Source of the DNA: Cornus controversa
Lineage: Eukaryota; Streptophyta; Magnoliopsida; Cornales; Cornaceae
NCBI GenBank assembly: GCA_026545225.1
Contig: CM048852.1
Span: 14,778,146 to 14,842,145 of the forward strand
Reading direction: 5' to 3'
DNA length: 64,000 nucleotides
A program made the position numbers and the translations under genes. This document shows positions 35,351-49,049 of the stretch, one piece after another. How positions within the stretch are numbered: position 1 is the first letter of the stretch; every line of letters begins with the position of its first letter. The notes below the pieces were generated by a model. That model was not told where the DNA came from, ran no database searches, and worked only from the letters and a program-made list of their open reading frames with translations.

Positions 35351-36361
35351 TGTGGTGTACAATAATAAGAAATGAAAAGAAGATAAGAGACATGAGTGGT
35401 CAACCAAAGAAGAGGAAAAAAAGAAAGAAAAAGAAAATAAAGAAAAGAAGAAGAAAAGAGAAAGAAGAGAGAAAATAGAGAGAGAGAGAGAGAGAGAGAA
35501 GGTTTCTAGAAAGAGAAACTGAGAGGGTGAAGTGGTGAGCTGATGGAAGCTCGGCTGGGCATGGGGACAAGGCTGGTTCAGGACTGGGGACGACCGTCTT
35601 GGGTGGTCCGGATGGTCATATGGACTGTTTTGGGTCCTCTTCCGGAGTATGTTGGCTGAAATGGGTCTTTAGCTTGGTTTGGTTGAAGTGGATGGTCTCG
35701 GTTCATACTTGGTAGTAGGTTTAGGAACTGTTCCAGTATGGAATGGTGGTCTGTGTTTGATCATGGTGTTTTCCGATTTAGAGGTTAGGTGAAGAAGACA
35801 GTGAGCTCGGTAGTGATGGCTCACGATTATTGGGTTAAGTTGGGTTTGACTTGGTATTCGGCTTTAGCTGCTTGAAGCTCAAAGATGATGCCGATTTGAT
35901 GGAGGTGGCTGGACTGACATGGGTTCAATTTTGTGGGTCTCTTAGCTGTACATAGCTTCCATGGGAGCTTGGTTTTGCATGGCTTGATTGGGCTTTCTAT
36001 GGGTACAGTTGGTAAGCTTCTTGGTGGTAGCTTATGGTGGTGAATGGTGTGAGCTTGTGGTGGTGAATGGTGTGCACAGTGGCGTGCCGTGGCTGGGCTC
36101 CTCTTGTGGCCATGTGTTGCAAGTGTGGTAGCTTGGTTTGGGTAGCTGGTGAAAGGTGAGAGTTGGGATGATTTTCAGCTAGGCATGGTTTTGGGTCTTC
36201 TACAACTAAGCTTGGACTTTGAGGTAGGGGTATCTCTTCCGCCCTAAGGTCAATTCTATAGGAAAGTTTATGGTTTTCTTGGTGGGTTAACATGCATAGA
36301 AAAGTTGGGATTTGGGCTTTAAATTCCTTGTTGCTCTTATGTTAACTGCATGCTAAATTTG

Positions 36362-36422
<61 letters not shown>
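36362..36422. repeat. (TA)n(TG)n microsatellite in C's left LTR
   Basis: A run of TA dinucleotides passes directly into a long TG run. The right LTR has a shorter (CA)n(TA)n(TG)n tract at the matching place (about 60878-60920), so the locus changed length after insertion. Confidence 0.9.
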
Positions 36423-36424
<2 letters not shown>

Positions 36425-37154
36425 CTATGTGAATATATTGACACATGTGAACATGCATGATGTTCTTGAGATGATGCTATGTGGCATGAGTTATGTTAAT
36501 TAAAGTATGTGAATTGGTGCCAAAATGTATGGTCCTAAAAAATGTATGCAAAATTATTGATTTGGTAAAACTTGTGGTTAACTATGATTATCGTGAGGTG
36601 TAGGCATTGTCCATGAACGTGTTGCATACATGGTGTTTGATAAAATGTTTATGGGTATGATTTAAGTTGTGTGATTTGGTATGCATTGCTTGGCATTGTC
36701 TATGTGATTGGAATTGCTTACGTACATTTAATGAATATTCTATGATTTTTAAAATGCTCTAGCATATGCCATGTAGCCAATAGGAATGCCATGACCTGCA
36801 TTTATATAGGACGACATCGAGTTGGTGCTTAGGTGGGGTTGGGGTATCTCCACTGTGCCGCCGTGGTGCTCACCCCTTTCCCCCCCTAACATTTTTCAGG
36901 TTGTGCATCAAGAATGGATGAAAGGTACTTCATAGTCACTTGTGGAGGTTTTGGAATTCAATTGCAGCATGATGATCATTTGGATAAATTTTGACAGTTT
37001 ATGCTTAAACCATGTAATGGTAGCAATCCATGCCAGCTTGTGGCATGTGACATTACTTTGAGATTGTAGTTACATTATTATACGTGTAACTTGTACATTT
37101 CATTTGATATATGTATATGAGATGGACATTCAAGGACCGAGTCATATTTCAATT

Positions 37155-39647
37155 TAATGAACCTAGAGGGGGAGGGGGTGAATAGGTTCTTCGATTTTTG
37201 TTCATAATATTGCAAGTTTGGATGGCACATGCAATTCACACAATTATCGACACACAGATTTATAGAGGAAAACCCCAAGGTGGGAAAAAAACCTCTTTGA
37301 ACTGATCTCCACTATGTCTGAAAATGTAGTATTGTAATTCTCTCAATCACTCTCTCACTCACCCAACTCACAACATAGTTCACTCTAGCACTCACCCAGT
37401 TCACAGCCTCCCAAGGCCTGAACCACTCTAACCATATCTCACAACTGCTTTTCCGCTCTCAACCCAACTTAGGCTTCCCAAAGCCCAAGCTATCTCACCT
37501 CAATCCTACCACAACCACTCACACTCCCTTTGTCCAAAGTATCCCTATACTTGGACTATACATAGTAATAGTTGAGTCAGTTCGATGTCTTGAGCAACAA
37601 TAAGGTCTTCAAGCTTTGTTTATTGGTCATCAAAATCAGTCTTCAAATCTGATATTGGTCTTCAATGTTGATCTCCAAATCTTCGAACTCTGATAGTTAG
37701 TCTTCAAGGTCTAGCTTGATAATGACTCGGTCACTAGTCTTCTTGGCAGATCATGACACTTGAACTCTTCAAAAAATAGTCTTCAATAAGTACACATTTA
37801 AAGGTGTAGCTGCAACGAACTTGTAGAAGACACTCTTTCAATGAATTCTGCTTTCAGCTTCTTGAACACCCATTCTGCTTGGACTTCATTTTAGACAACT
37901 GTCCTTGTATTTCTTTGTCTTTGTACTTGTTTTTAAACCCTCACTAAACTATAACTTGGGTAGAAGTTAGTAGCATAAGCAGCTTAAAAGATAGAGAGCA
38001 TGAACACAATTAAGCAATACATAATTCAGCACATTAGGAGTTCATAATGAGTTTACTAAAACAACATTCTTGAAATTAAAAATCAACAACATTAAGAATT
38101 CAATTCAGCATGTTTTGGTCCAAAAAAATCAACAACGTAAAGACTTCAATTCAGCATGTTTTGGTCCAAAAGAAATCAACAACATTAAGACTTCAATTCA
38201 ACATGTTTTGGTCCAAAAGAAATCAGCAACATTCATAATTCAATTCAGCAAGTATTGGTCCAAAAAAAATCAGCAACATAAAGACTGCCAATTCAGTAAT
38301 TATATTTCAGCAATTCAGTAATTATCATTTCTAGCAAACACACTTGGATTTTTAGAACCTCAAAATGCAGAGTATGGATTTTCAGAAATAACAATTAGCT
38401 TAAGCATAATACTAAACCAGCAGGTTTTCAGATTTAGCAGATACACAAAACATGAACAACAATATTTTGATTCAACAAATACTCAAATCAGAATCAACTA
38501 TATTTCAGATTTAGCAAATGTATAGAAACTGAACCATCAGATTTAGGCTTCAAAAAATGCACAAAACTAAATCATGAAGTTTAAGATTTAGCTATCATAC
38601 AAAAACAAAATTAGAATCATATATGAATTGATAATAGAAGTGATCAATTTCAGAACTAAGTTTCATTTGCAAGAATACGAAAGCAGAATCATATATCAGT
38701 TGAGAGTAGAGGTGATCGATTTCAGAAATAATTGACTGGAAATACAGAAATCCATATACGGGACCATAAGCATGCACCTGTGAGAGTGTGTGTATGCATA
38801 TGTGATAAATTTAACACTTAAGACCATACTCATAGAGTAATATACCCAATAGCTCAATCTTTGCCCGCAGAGAATAAAAGAAAAGAACCCAAACTCTGTA
38901 GACTAAATCAACGAGGAACATAACAAAGTTTTTCATGAGAAATAGATGGAGAACATAGCATTGAACTACGAGAAGGATCCATGAAGAACTCAGCATGTGA
39001 TGGAAGAACTCAGTGAGATTCTTCAGCCCAACACCCTCATCTTGCCATATTTTCTTCCCTGTTTGTTGATTCTCACATAGATCATCTCTTACTATGCATT
39101 GAAATCACCTCACTTCAGCTCCTTTTTCTTTTTCCAACGCCGCTTGCTCCTCAATACCTCCTTTGCTCAATCTTTTTCTCTCACTACATGTATCCTTCTG
39201 CACCTCTTCTTACCTTTTCTCTATATCTATATACTTATTATATTTTCGACCACACATGCTCTATCTATCAAATCCTCGCTCCCCTTTTTGTTTTTTTTTT
39301 CTTTATTTGCCATCTCATTTAAAAACGTATATCATCTCTTTAACCGCTGGATCTCTCTTGAACCATCTGAGCCACATATCTTTTATAAAAAGAAAAATCA
39401 CTTTTTTTAAAAAGATGGAAACCCTAGATCAATATTTTCCCAAAATGTCCCTGCACCTAATATGACCTTCTTTGAAATATAAAGACAGAATTACCCTTGT
39501 AATTTTGTTAGTGCATAACATAGAAGATCATAAAAAATAGGACAATTAATAAATTCATAAAGTTATATGAAATGGCAATAATGCCCCTACAGATCCTTTT
39601 GACATTAAAACTCGAACAAACATGCTCATGGGATTCCTGGACCATCA
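37155..39647. mobile_element. Unclassified 2.49-kb insert in C's left LTR
   Basis: CAATT at 37150-37154 and 39648-39652 flanks the insert, and the right LTR of C reads across the empty site near 61655-61670. The insert starts TAATGAACCTAGAGGGGGAG and ends GGACCATCA. A phrase of this kind (CCTAGAGGGGG..GTGAATAGG) is frequent in plant LTR elements, so a solo LTR is possible, but the terminal TG is not seen. There are no terminal inverted repeats, no coding homology, and one internal minisatellite (38081-38300). Confidence 0.6.
38081..38300 (+). repeat. 47-bp minisatellite
   Basis: About 4.5 units begin AATCAACAAC or AATCAGCAAC at 38081, 38127, 38174, 38221 and 38268, a period of 46-47 bp. Each contains TTCAATTCAGCATGTTTTGG with small changes. 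An 83-codon open frame here is a by-product of the repeat. Confidence 0.88.
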
Positions 39648-39919
39648 CAATTGTATTATGAATGTTATAGGAATGTATTAGATGATAATTGAGGGATTGG
39701 AATGGCCATTCAGGGGGGGGACACGTGTCCAAAAGTGTCTGTTTTGAATTTAAGATATGAATGACATATGAGACTGAATTATATTGAAATTAGAGATGTT
39801 TAATTTTCTTAGGAAGTAAGAGAAAATTGGTATTGTATGTATGTTGATGGTTATGTTGTGAGCGTTAGATCAAGGAGTCACCTCGATTTTTAGGCCTCGA
39901 GAGTCGAGGAGTGATAGAA

Positions 39920-39931
39920 TGGTATCAGAGC
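39920..39931 (+). other. Primer-binding site of C (initiator-Met type)
   Basis: TGGTATCAGAGC, the same as in E1 and at the same distance from the LTR end. Confidence 0.87.
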
Positions 39932-40130
39932 ATCAGGTTAGAAAACCTAAGGATGAAGGGTAGTGGTCATACTACGTGTGAAATTGTGAAATACCTTATA
40001 CAAGGTAGAGCACCAGGTTTGAATACCTACGGATGAAGGGAAATGGTCAAACCATGTACAAATTTGAGATGATGTATTGAGTAATGGAATGGTGTCGAAG
40101 TAGTAGGTTCAGAGACCTAACGACAAGGAG
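39932..40130 (+). repeat. Leader inverted-repeat array of C, first part
   Basis: AGGTT-AGAA-AACCT at about 39936-39949, AGGT-TTGAAT-ACCT near 40015-40028 and TAGGT-TCAGAG-ACCTA near 40105-40120. The series continues past solo LTR F at 51285. Confidence 0.7.
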
Positions 40131-41337
40131 TGAGGATCCAATCTGTAGAGACTGTGACCAATTTTGGCCGGTTTACCGATTTTTCATCATTTTCACTATA
40201 AATGCGTTTCGAATGATGCTATGGATGTTTTGAGAGTGAGAAACATGTTTAGATGATTAATTTGAGGTTTATGGAAGTTTTTGGGACATTTAGAGAAATT
40301 TAACTTTTTGGTCAAACCGGGGACTGGGATGCGACTTAAGTGGGTCCGAAAATTCGAAATTTTTTTGAAAATATTTATTTTTAGGAATGGCTTAGATGAA
40401 ATGTTTAGAGAGTAGAGGAAGTGATTTCGAGGCCGTAGGAGTTTTCAAAATCAAAAACTGAGTCCGGGAAGGTGCATTAAGTGGCCCAGGGGTATTTTGG
40501 TCTTTTTGCTGCCTAGGGACTTTAAATATCAGATGTGGCAGCGATATTTCATATCTGTAATGTCCTAGCAGCTGGCCATGGCTCCTTTCTCTCTCTTCTT
40601 TCTCCATCTTCCTTTTCTCTAGGTTTCGGAGGCCTTCGGGTGTGATTCGTGATCCGCTGAAGAAGGGAGATACGTAGGGGACGACTGGGGCTTCCCTTTG
40701 AACCAATCAAATTTGTGGTTTGACAAGGTTGACATTGCTGGGATTTTGAGAAGTGCTTAGATGGCCTTCATTTTCGAGGTAGGGGTGTTCTTTCTCATCT
40801 TCTTGTCGATTTTAGGGTTTCGGGTGAAGTGGTGAGAGCTAAGGGTGTGTATTGCATGTTTTAGAGATGTAAGAGGGGTGGGATAAGGTGTTTTTCTTCT
40901 TCTCTTGAATCTCTTCTATGAAATAGATGTGTATCTCCTAGTATGCATGATGTGAGGGACAAATGCATGAGAATGTGGGAGAATGAGAGCATATATGCTT
41001 ATATGCTTAATGTGGTGTACATGTATAATTATGTGCAAATGTGAGACATATATGTGTTATATGTTGTAAGTGAGTTAAATGCATGCTATATTTGTATAGA
41101 AAATGTGTGCATTGGTGAAGCATGACTAAAATGTTCTTAGGTGAAGTTTTGTGAGCATATGTGGATAGTATGCTATGTTCTACATGTATAGGTAAGTATA
41201 TGTGTGGTGTTGTGAAGATGAAATGCCTGCTAGGTGTTTTATTAATTAGCATGTGCATTATGGAGCATGAAATTAAATGCTGGATTGTTATATGTTCGAA
41301 ATGCATATATTGGGGCCGTTGTGAGGAAACGAGGAAG

Positions 41338-41740
41338 CATTACAAGAAAGAACGCCTTTTACAAGAGGCTGAAAATGCCATAAAAAGTCATTTACGGCGC
41401 ACAGAAGGCTCACGTCTATTACGGTCCCGTGAATACTCTAAATTTTTAAGGAAAAAAAATTAACCTTGTAGAAAAGTAAAATTTTCTCCCGTCAATATAC
41501 GTTTTGTCTACGTAATAAATTTATTTACAAGATGAAGATTTACTCGTTAATATTTAATTTACGTCATATACGAGCGCTCGTAAAAAAGTAAAATACACTC
41601 CGTCTAAAAGTTTGTTGTCTACCTAATAAATTTATTAATGAGATGCATAATCTCTTGTAAATAATTCTTTTGGGGCATACCAGCCTCTCGTTTATACATC
41701 AAATGTCCTTTTATTAACGAGATTTTGTGCCCCCCATTAA
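41338..41740. repeat. Left terminal and subterminal region of the CACTA element
   Basis: After the 13-bp terminus come repeated short motifs in both orientations: TTTACGGCG, TATTACGGTCCCG, CCCGTCAATATACG, CTCGTTAATA, ACGAGCGCTCGTAAA and TTAACGAGATTTTG. Such motifs bind transposase in CACTA elements. ACGAGCGCTCGT is a perfect 12-bp palindrome. Confidence 0.75.
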
Positions 41741-44700
41741 TAAAATATAGTTTTTTCTCTAATAAAAGCACCCTCAAATTCTACCTAATCATCCACACAT
41801 GACCTGTATTTCGAACAATTACAACTAAACATAACAAAGCAAAAAATCCCAAGAAAACACACTATCACTTAATGCTACTAACTAAACCAATACATTTAAT
41901 ACACCATTAACATATCAAAAGACTAAAGATGTACATTTTCACAACCAATCTATATGCCAAAATCAAAAAGGAAATCGATTTGTCAAAAACAATTTCAATT
42001 TCCTAGCACTTCTATTGAACAATTGATCAATATTCAATTATCTTTCTATTCAAAAGTTTAGCACTCCTATGCATCGATCCACACATGATCTTTACATTGT
42101 TCATTTCCTAGCAAAAATTGACTTTTATTTTTCATGACACTTTCCCACAAAATCCAAGCAAGTACATACCTGCATCACACAAGTCTAAATTTCAGTATTC
42201 TAATAATGCTAAGAACTTGAAAGGGGAAAAAAAAGTAACACTAAACAAATCACCAAATAGATCCAATTAAAATGGAGATAGAAACGAAGTTGTAGATAGA
42301 AACTAAGTCATAGATAGAACAAAGCAACAAGCAAAGCACTTCAAATTAGATCAGTAGACTTCATATAAATGCAACAATTAGATACTTCATACAATATAAA
42401 TATTATAAATGGAGCCCCATTGAAATTGAGCTTTTAAATTTAGATTAACATAGACTTCTTAAGGTCTCACATATTTTTCATCTAATATCACTTTGTGCGT
42501 ACTTGAAAAATAACCACATGAACATTCTTAATGCATATCAAAGGAAGAAGAAGGGTAAAATCAACCTAAATTTCCTTTACTCATACCAAAAAGTACAACT
42601 CAAACTCAGGAAAAAATCATAAGACAAATTAAGCATTAGGTAGCTTCATAGAAGCAACTTTTGATCACAAATAATGTTACATGTATTCAAAAATTAAAGC
42701 AGCCATTGAGACAACCTCAACACTATAATTTTAAATGCAATACACTTAAATACACTTGAAGGAATACATCTTTGCAGTCCAGAAATTCTTCAAGTCAGTC
42801 TTGTCCTAAAAATATATTTTTGATCACAAAGAATTAATGAATGTTTAGGGTATGACAATGAGATTTAACCTCTATTTTAGTATATTTTGAGCAAATACAT
42901 ACATGAGAATGTTCAACAAACTTGCTTACTTTAATTAAAAAAAATAGACTTAATTAGAATTAAAAGTCAGTTACTAACATACCATATCAGCAATGTTAAC
43001 AGGCTCAAAAATAGAGAATTCTTGTGTGCGCATTAGTGTAAAGCCTCAAACAAAAATTTGTGGATCTTAGAAATCTGGGCATATATACTTCCCTAATACA
43101 TATTTTCATGACACTAAAGTTTTTAATAGATCAGTCATTGGTCATGAAAGTAACATTAAGCAGCAACTTAGTTAAACAGTCCATAGGGATGAGTTATGAC
43201 ATACTAAAATGCATATTAAGGTCAAAAATCATCCAAACAGAATTAGACTGGACCTCATATGATTGAAATAATCATGTTTATACCATTTACATGTTCATAT
43301 TATCATTTGCATACTCACAGAAGTGTTTAGGGGCTTGACAGCAACAATGAAGACTTGACATCTACTGTTTATGCTGAGTTTTTGAGGTCCAGACCTTAAG
43401 TTTTTACAGCAGCCTTCAAATAGCTTTTCTAGCACAAAAAACTAATTCTTCTAGCTCAAATACACATGCTGAAGGTACAACATAAGATTTTTGCACTCAA
43501 TATTACAGTTGAAAACCTAAAAGACCCTAAGTAAAGGTTATTAAGGATTGATTAGAAGATATATGACAACATACTTGAATTTTTAGAAAAATGTATGTTT
43601 GGGTATAAAATATGGACTCAAAAATGACACCTAAAACCTTGATTCAACATAACTCAACCTAGAAACCTATATACCCCAAAGCCATAGACCCTTGTCTCAC
43701 TTCTACACTTAGAGGATGAAGACTGCAAAGCTCTCTCACAAATTCTTAAAAATAACTCTCATCAAGAATGAACTCCATATAGCATAATAGAACCGTAAAA
43801 GATGTAGTTGAGTATTGACAACAACATACTTAGTCAGTTAGTTGAGGTATACAAATTGGGAACTTTGAGTAGCCTTAGATTTTTCTTGGTGATTACTTGA
43901 GATGATGGGAAATGGCAATCAATACTTGCTCACACCAAGGATAGTCTCATATTTTTGAATTTTGATTATGGCAATAGCCTTGAGACATTGATAGCAATAG
44001 GGTTTTGATTTTCAGTGTTGGCAGATCAAGGTTTAAATAAGCAGATATGGATCTAGCACTAATTGATGTAATTCAACAACAAGATAAAGCTTAGAATGTG
44101 ATTTAAAACTTGCTAATGAACATTTAAATCTCAAACATCACCAAACAATAAGAGCAATCACACGATAGTCCTTAAGCAATTTACATATATTTTTTGTCTA
44201 AAAATTGAGCTTTAGTAATGCAACTAATAATGCAGCTATCAGCAGGCCTTTAATGCATCATGAACACCTTAAACATGATTAAATATGGTTGCTAAAATAG
44301 TAATGGCATCCATACAATTCATCTAGAAAAATAGTCAACACTTTGGACCACCAAAACTAAGTAATAAGGTGCAACAACTAGCTATAGGATGCCAAAAAAT
44401 AAATATTTCCATTCACAAAAAAAAAAATGCATTTAAAACATAATTTGATAGTTAAATTTGTCAAGTTTACAAGAAAATACAAGAACCATATAACAAATAG
44501 ATAGGTTAACCTAAACACAAAATCATCCAAATTGTTTTATGGGACTTGTAGTTCTTCTAAGGTCTTTTGGGTTACAAGAAGTTCATTTTCAATGACCTTT
44601 CATTCATCATGATCAAAGGCTTCGAGAAACATTTTCATTTTAGTAAAATGCACTTGTGCTGACTGAAAATTCTACTCACAAAATATACATGAGCAGTATA

Positions 44701-47700
44701 ATGAGACAGTATAAATCAATCACAAACACCATTTTCATATTAATACTATGGTTTAATCACAATAAACAGTGATAGTAAGTACCACTTACCATTTCGTACT
44801 CTAGACTACCCTTGACAACTTGTGTGTGGAAAATTTTGTTTACTTCACAAGTCTTGATATTTTTGTTCCTTTGCCTATAAACAAATAATATATTTTTCAC
44901 GACCCAAAACTATGGGTCATGAATAAAGTGAGTTTCTGAAAGAAAAAAAATGGGACAGCAGTCCATTTCCATGCAGTCTACGCAACAGCTTTCAAAAATT
45001 CATAAACAATTCAATACACATAGGATTGATTCAAGCTAAAATTCCTTGAAAACTAGACTCAAAATGCTTCAAATATGAGCCACTCCAAGTAGTAGAAAGT
45101 TTTCCAATCAAATAAGTTTATTAGACTAAGAAACTGAAAAAAAAAAGAAACTCAAACACATCACCAACAAATTCATAGAACATCATCCAACCAGTACACT
45201 ACTAGCCATCATCTTTCAATAACAACTAGAACACATTAGAAGGACCATTTGAATCATTAGAATGAGATGTTTAGAGTGTTAATGATATCTATTACTGATT
45301 ATGAATCGTGGTTTGAGTAGGATGGTAGTGTTAATAATGCCAAAGATTAGGTTTAGTAGTCTTAAAGGGCTTAAAACTGTACAAATTTAGTAGGGCCTTT
45401 TCCACATGACCTGAGTTTAGATGGGAAGAAAAGCATTACTAGATATGGGATTACATAGTTGGGTGCTTGGTGCAATCCCATGGAAATTATGTTTATGCAT
45501 GTCATTATCTATGTACAATATTTTATGTGTCTTAGAAATTAAAAAATATATATATATTTACAAGTAGATTCATGCCAAGTCAGTCAATTAAGATCTTTGA
45601 TTTTTATCTCTTCAAGAAAATTGATTATAACAATCCTTACGGTATAGTTGTTGATCAGAGATTACACTTCACAAGGTGTTCAGGGGATGTAGTTCTTCCT
45701 ACATTTGTATTGAAGTTACGTTGAATTAAGGTTATCAAGATAGGATTCTATAGAATCAATGAGGGATACATAGGATCGGGATCAAGGATCGTCAGATTAT
45801 ATATAACTACTAGAAAATAACTCAAACTAACTTTTGTATTGAAGTTGTGTTGAATTAAAGGAATGTAGTTCTTCCTAAATTTGTATTGAAGTAAGGTTGT
45901 CAAGATCAGGATTCTATAGAATCAATGAGGGATATATAGGATCGGGATCAAGGATCGTCAGATTATATAAAACTACTAGAAAATAACTCAAATTAACTTT
46001 CTAAATAAAAATCAATTAACATTAAAAGATACATAGATATATGACAAACACTTAAAGTAAAGGCTAACCAACTAGAAAAAAAGAACAGAGAAAGAAAAGT
46101 TCAATTTAGTTCAAAAGACTACTTTTTAGTTCAGAAAAAAGAACAAAACAAAGATAGAAAGAATAGTGGAAAAAAATGAAGTCTGTCTTTATTTTTGTTT
46201 CAGAATGGACAAATAATAGAAGCACATTTTATAATGGACAAAGCTTTCTAATGATCTTCCTAAATGAATATAACTAATAGAATGCAGAATATATATGCAA
46301 AAGAATATGAAAAGAAAATCAGATCAAGTAAATTCCTAACACTGCCACTTACATTTAACTTGCATTACTCCTCATTACCAAGTTTACAAAAGCATATCAT
46401 TCAATTCAGATTAATTTAGAAGAATTAAATTTCTATTTTTAGTCATCAATCATTCATCACTAATTAAAATCATATAAGTGACAGTAGTGAGTAATAAGAG
46501 AATTACCAAGTTTATAGAAGCATATCATTTAATTCAGATTAATGTAGAGTGTCCTTGAGTAAAACTAACACTTACCCAGTCAAAATTTCCTGAAAGAAAT
46601 TTAGTAGCAGTATATTTATGCCTTGTTTGGAGCTCCTGTAACATATTAAGAAACCACCCACATTAGATGTTTATATTAAGGGGACAACTTTCATTATTTA
46701 AAAGATTATTTTCCTTTTACTGGAGAAACAAAAAATACTATGTAACAGATTGTTCCAAGCAATGATAAATTCAGGAAATTTAATAATATTCACAAGCACA
46801 ACAACCATTCCACATTAGATGTTTCTATTTAGTACTCAAAGCTGGACAGACATGAATGTAGCCCATTTGAGTTACACGTGTCCCCGTCTGAACCTTAAAT
46901 AAACAAAGACGCCCATTGATGATACGTTGTGCAAATTATATAAAACTGAATGTTGAAAATTGAAAGAACAAGACTGCTATAACACTGAAAGCTCGTTAAG
47001 AATACATTCATAGTAGCTTAATGAAACAACTAAGTATAATGAGATTTAATATAGAACAAATTTAGGAAAAGTTTTAAAATAAAAAAATGGTACTGATCTA
47101 TATTAGTACCATAGAGTTTTAGCAGACATTTCACAATAGAGATTTATAGGTACTTACCCTACATAAACAACTGGAACAAGCTCAGAACCTTTTATAATTA
47201 AGTAGGAGTTCTAGATGAACAAGTTAGGTATAATTCTGCTTCACCAATATTACAATTTGAAAATGCATTATGAAGTTTACTTGGAGAAAATTCAATAATA
47301 TCTACTTGTTGGCTTATTTTACTTTGTCATTATTTTATTTTATTTAAATCATGGACACATAAGGAGAAGGACTCTCTAATAATAGTTATAAGCATTGTGC
47401 ATAAGAATTGAAGTTTAAGGCTTCTTTCTCTTTTAAGGTTCTCCACCTAGATGCAAAATTATTTTTGAGGTCAGAATCTAGGGTGTGATGGCGAAGAACA
47501 ATAACCCCTTGTAAGAGACCCACTGTGTTAGCATCAACTGATTCTGACTAATCAAAAATAAAAGGAAGCCAATCTGTAGCAGTCTAAACATAGCCATTTG
47601 TCATCATCCCGAGACTCTTTGCTACAAAAAATATTGTTAGACCAGAGTCAGAATTTATATGTACAATAAACCCAAGAATCCATTAGGTTTAATTTATTCA

Positions 47701-48480
47701 GGCTGAACATCAACTTAATTGATGGTCATACTTAATAGGTTATTTTTTAAGTTATAAAATTCAAATATGCTGCTACTTCATACAAATATTTGTACAATTT
47801 CAGTGCAAAGAAAGATTAAAAAAGGATTACACAACATTTTCTGGCATAAAAATTCAATACTTTAGAGGCAACATATCAATGGAACAAAAGAATAAACAAG
47901 GACAACTCAAGTCTACATAGTTAAACAACCAAGGGCTGGGCTATCTGGCCAACCAAATACATGATGCTTGATGCCATACATTAACAGGCAATTAAAAAGC
48001 AAAACTGCAAATTCTTAGAACAAGGACAACTAATATAGACAATCTCGATTCAAATCGATGCCACAAACTAAGAGGTATGTTCAGAGCACCAGTTACTAGA
48101 AATGTCAGTCATTAACTTCAGATATCTTATATAGGTTATTGGTTAAATTATTCTGCCTCTCTATTGAACTTGTTATTGAGCTTGTTTGAGTTCAACAAAT
48201 TAATTTGAATCAAACTAATCAATTAAAACAAATCACAAGAAATTTGACTATATCTAGTGTTTCAATTCAGGTAAATAATTACCAAAAGCAACCAAATTTT
48301 GAAAAAGGTTACTTGTAGTATTTCTGAAGAAAAATAGAGTGATAAATAGATAAAAAAATTTAAAAACATAAGCAATACACATTGAGGCAAATTTAAGCAC
48401 TGGTAATGCTAAATGGAAAACAAGATTAGATATCACAGATCTTAGTATGTATGTAAAAGAGAGAGAGACATACTTGGAAG
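41741..48480. other. A+T-rich interior of the CACTA element
   Basis: No frame longer than about 100 codons and no recognisable domain was seen on either strand. A 176-bp tandem duplication covers about 45686-46010 (GTAGTTCTTCCTA at 45689 and 45865; GGATCGGGATCAAGGATCGTC in both). The base make-up resembles introns or spacer. It may be decayed transposase introns or captured host sequence. Confidence 0.55.
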
Positions 48481-48990
48481 TGGTGATTTGAATGGTGGAG
48501 CCTGAGTAGATGAAGCATAACAAAGTCCTATTGATTCCAATTCTATCTTCTTAAAATCTTCGTTGAGAAGAGATCATAAGCCATGCTGAATGGAAAAACA
48601 TAAAACTATTGTGCACACACACACATATACATACAGATATTGATGATTCAATAGATCCAAAAGAAGAAATTTCAATCAAAGTGATTGAATCTAGGGCAAA
48701 AGCAAAGGAAATCAAATAGTAAAGTAGTTGAGAAATGATACCAGATGATTCGATGATCGATGCCACTGGACCCAAAAAGGATGAATTTGATCTCCGATTG
48801 GCACATAACAAGTCCGGATAAGCTCTAAGGAAAGAGAAACTTGTCTTCCATAATAGATGAGAGAGAGTGTGAGATGAAATTTGGATTAATCGTGAAAGAC
48901 AGAGGATCGAGAGAGAGAGAGTGAGAAGAGAGAGAGAGAGAGAGTTCGTGACAGAAATCAGATGTTCTTAAGAGAGAGGGGGTGAATCAT
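48481..48990 (-). other. Possible captured 5' end of a host or transposase gene
   Basis: On the minus strand a pyrimidine-rich stretch (CTCTCTCTCTC runs at 48903-48942) is followed by a short exon-like sequence, then a GTATGT..TAG-type intron-like stretch and a second exon-like piece (about 48590-48490) ending AAG before GTATGTCTCTC. The layout resembles a plant 5' UTR with first exons. I cannot identify the product. Confidence 0.3.
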
Positions 48991-49049
48991 GAAATAAAAT
49001 ATCCTTCACCTTTACCAATGTTCACAAGAGGGGAGAGAGAGGGAAATGA

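Larger units (their letters stand above)
31783..39916 (+). repeat. Left LTR of C (split by two inserts)
   Basis: The LTR's own pieces are 31783-32123, 35351-37154 and 39648-39916. Each aligns with the right LTR: TATA-rich start (31870-32090 with 55555-55760), CATGAGTGGTCAACC (35383 on) with CATGAGTGGTCATCC (59908 on), the (TA)n(TG)n microsatellite (36362-36421 with 60890-60920) and the GGGGGACAC hairpin (39719-39740 with 61723-61744). Its end is placed at 39916 by the following primer site. Confidence 0.82.

Noticed and set aside
38070-38321. Open frame of 83 codons
   Set aside because: By-product of the 47-bp minisatellite.
41161-41463. 100-codon plus-strand open frame
   Set aside because: It crosses the CACTA left boundary at 41338, so it is a chance junction frame.
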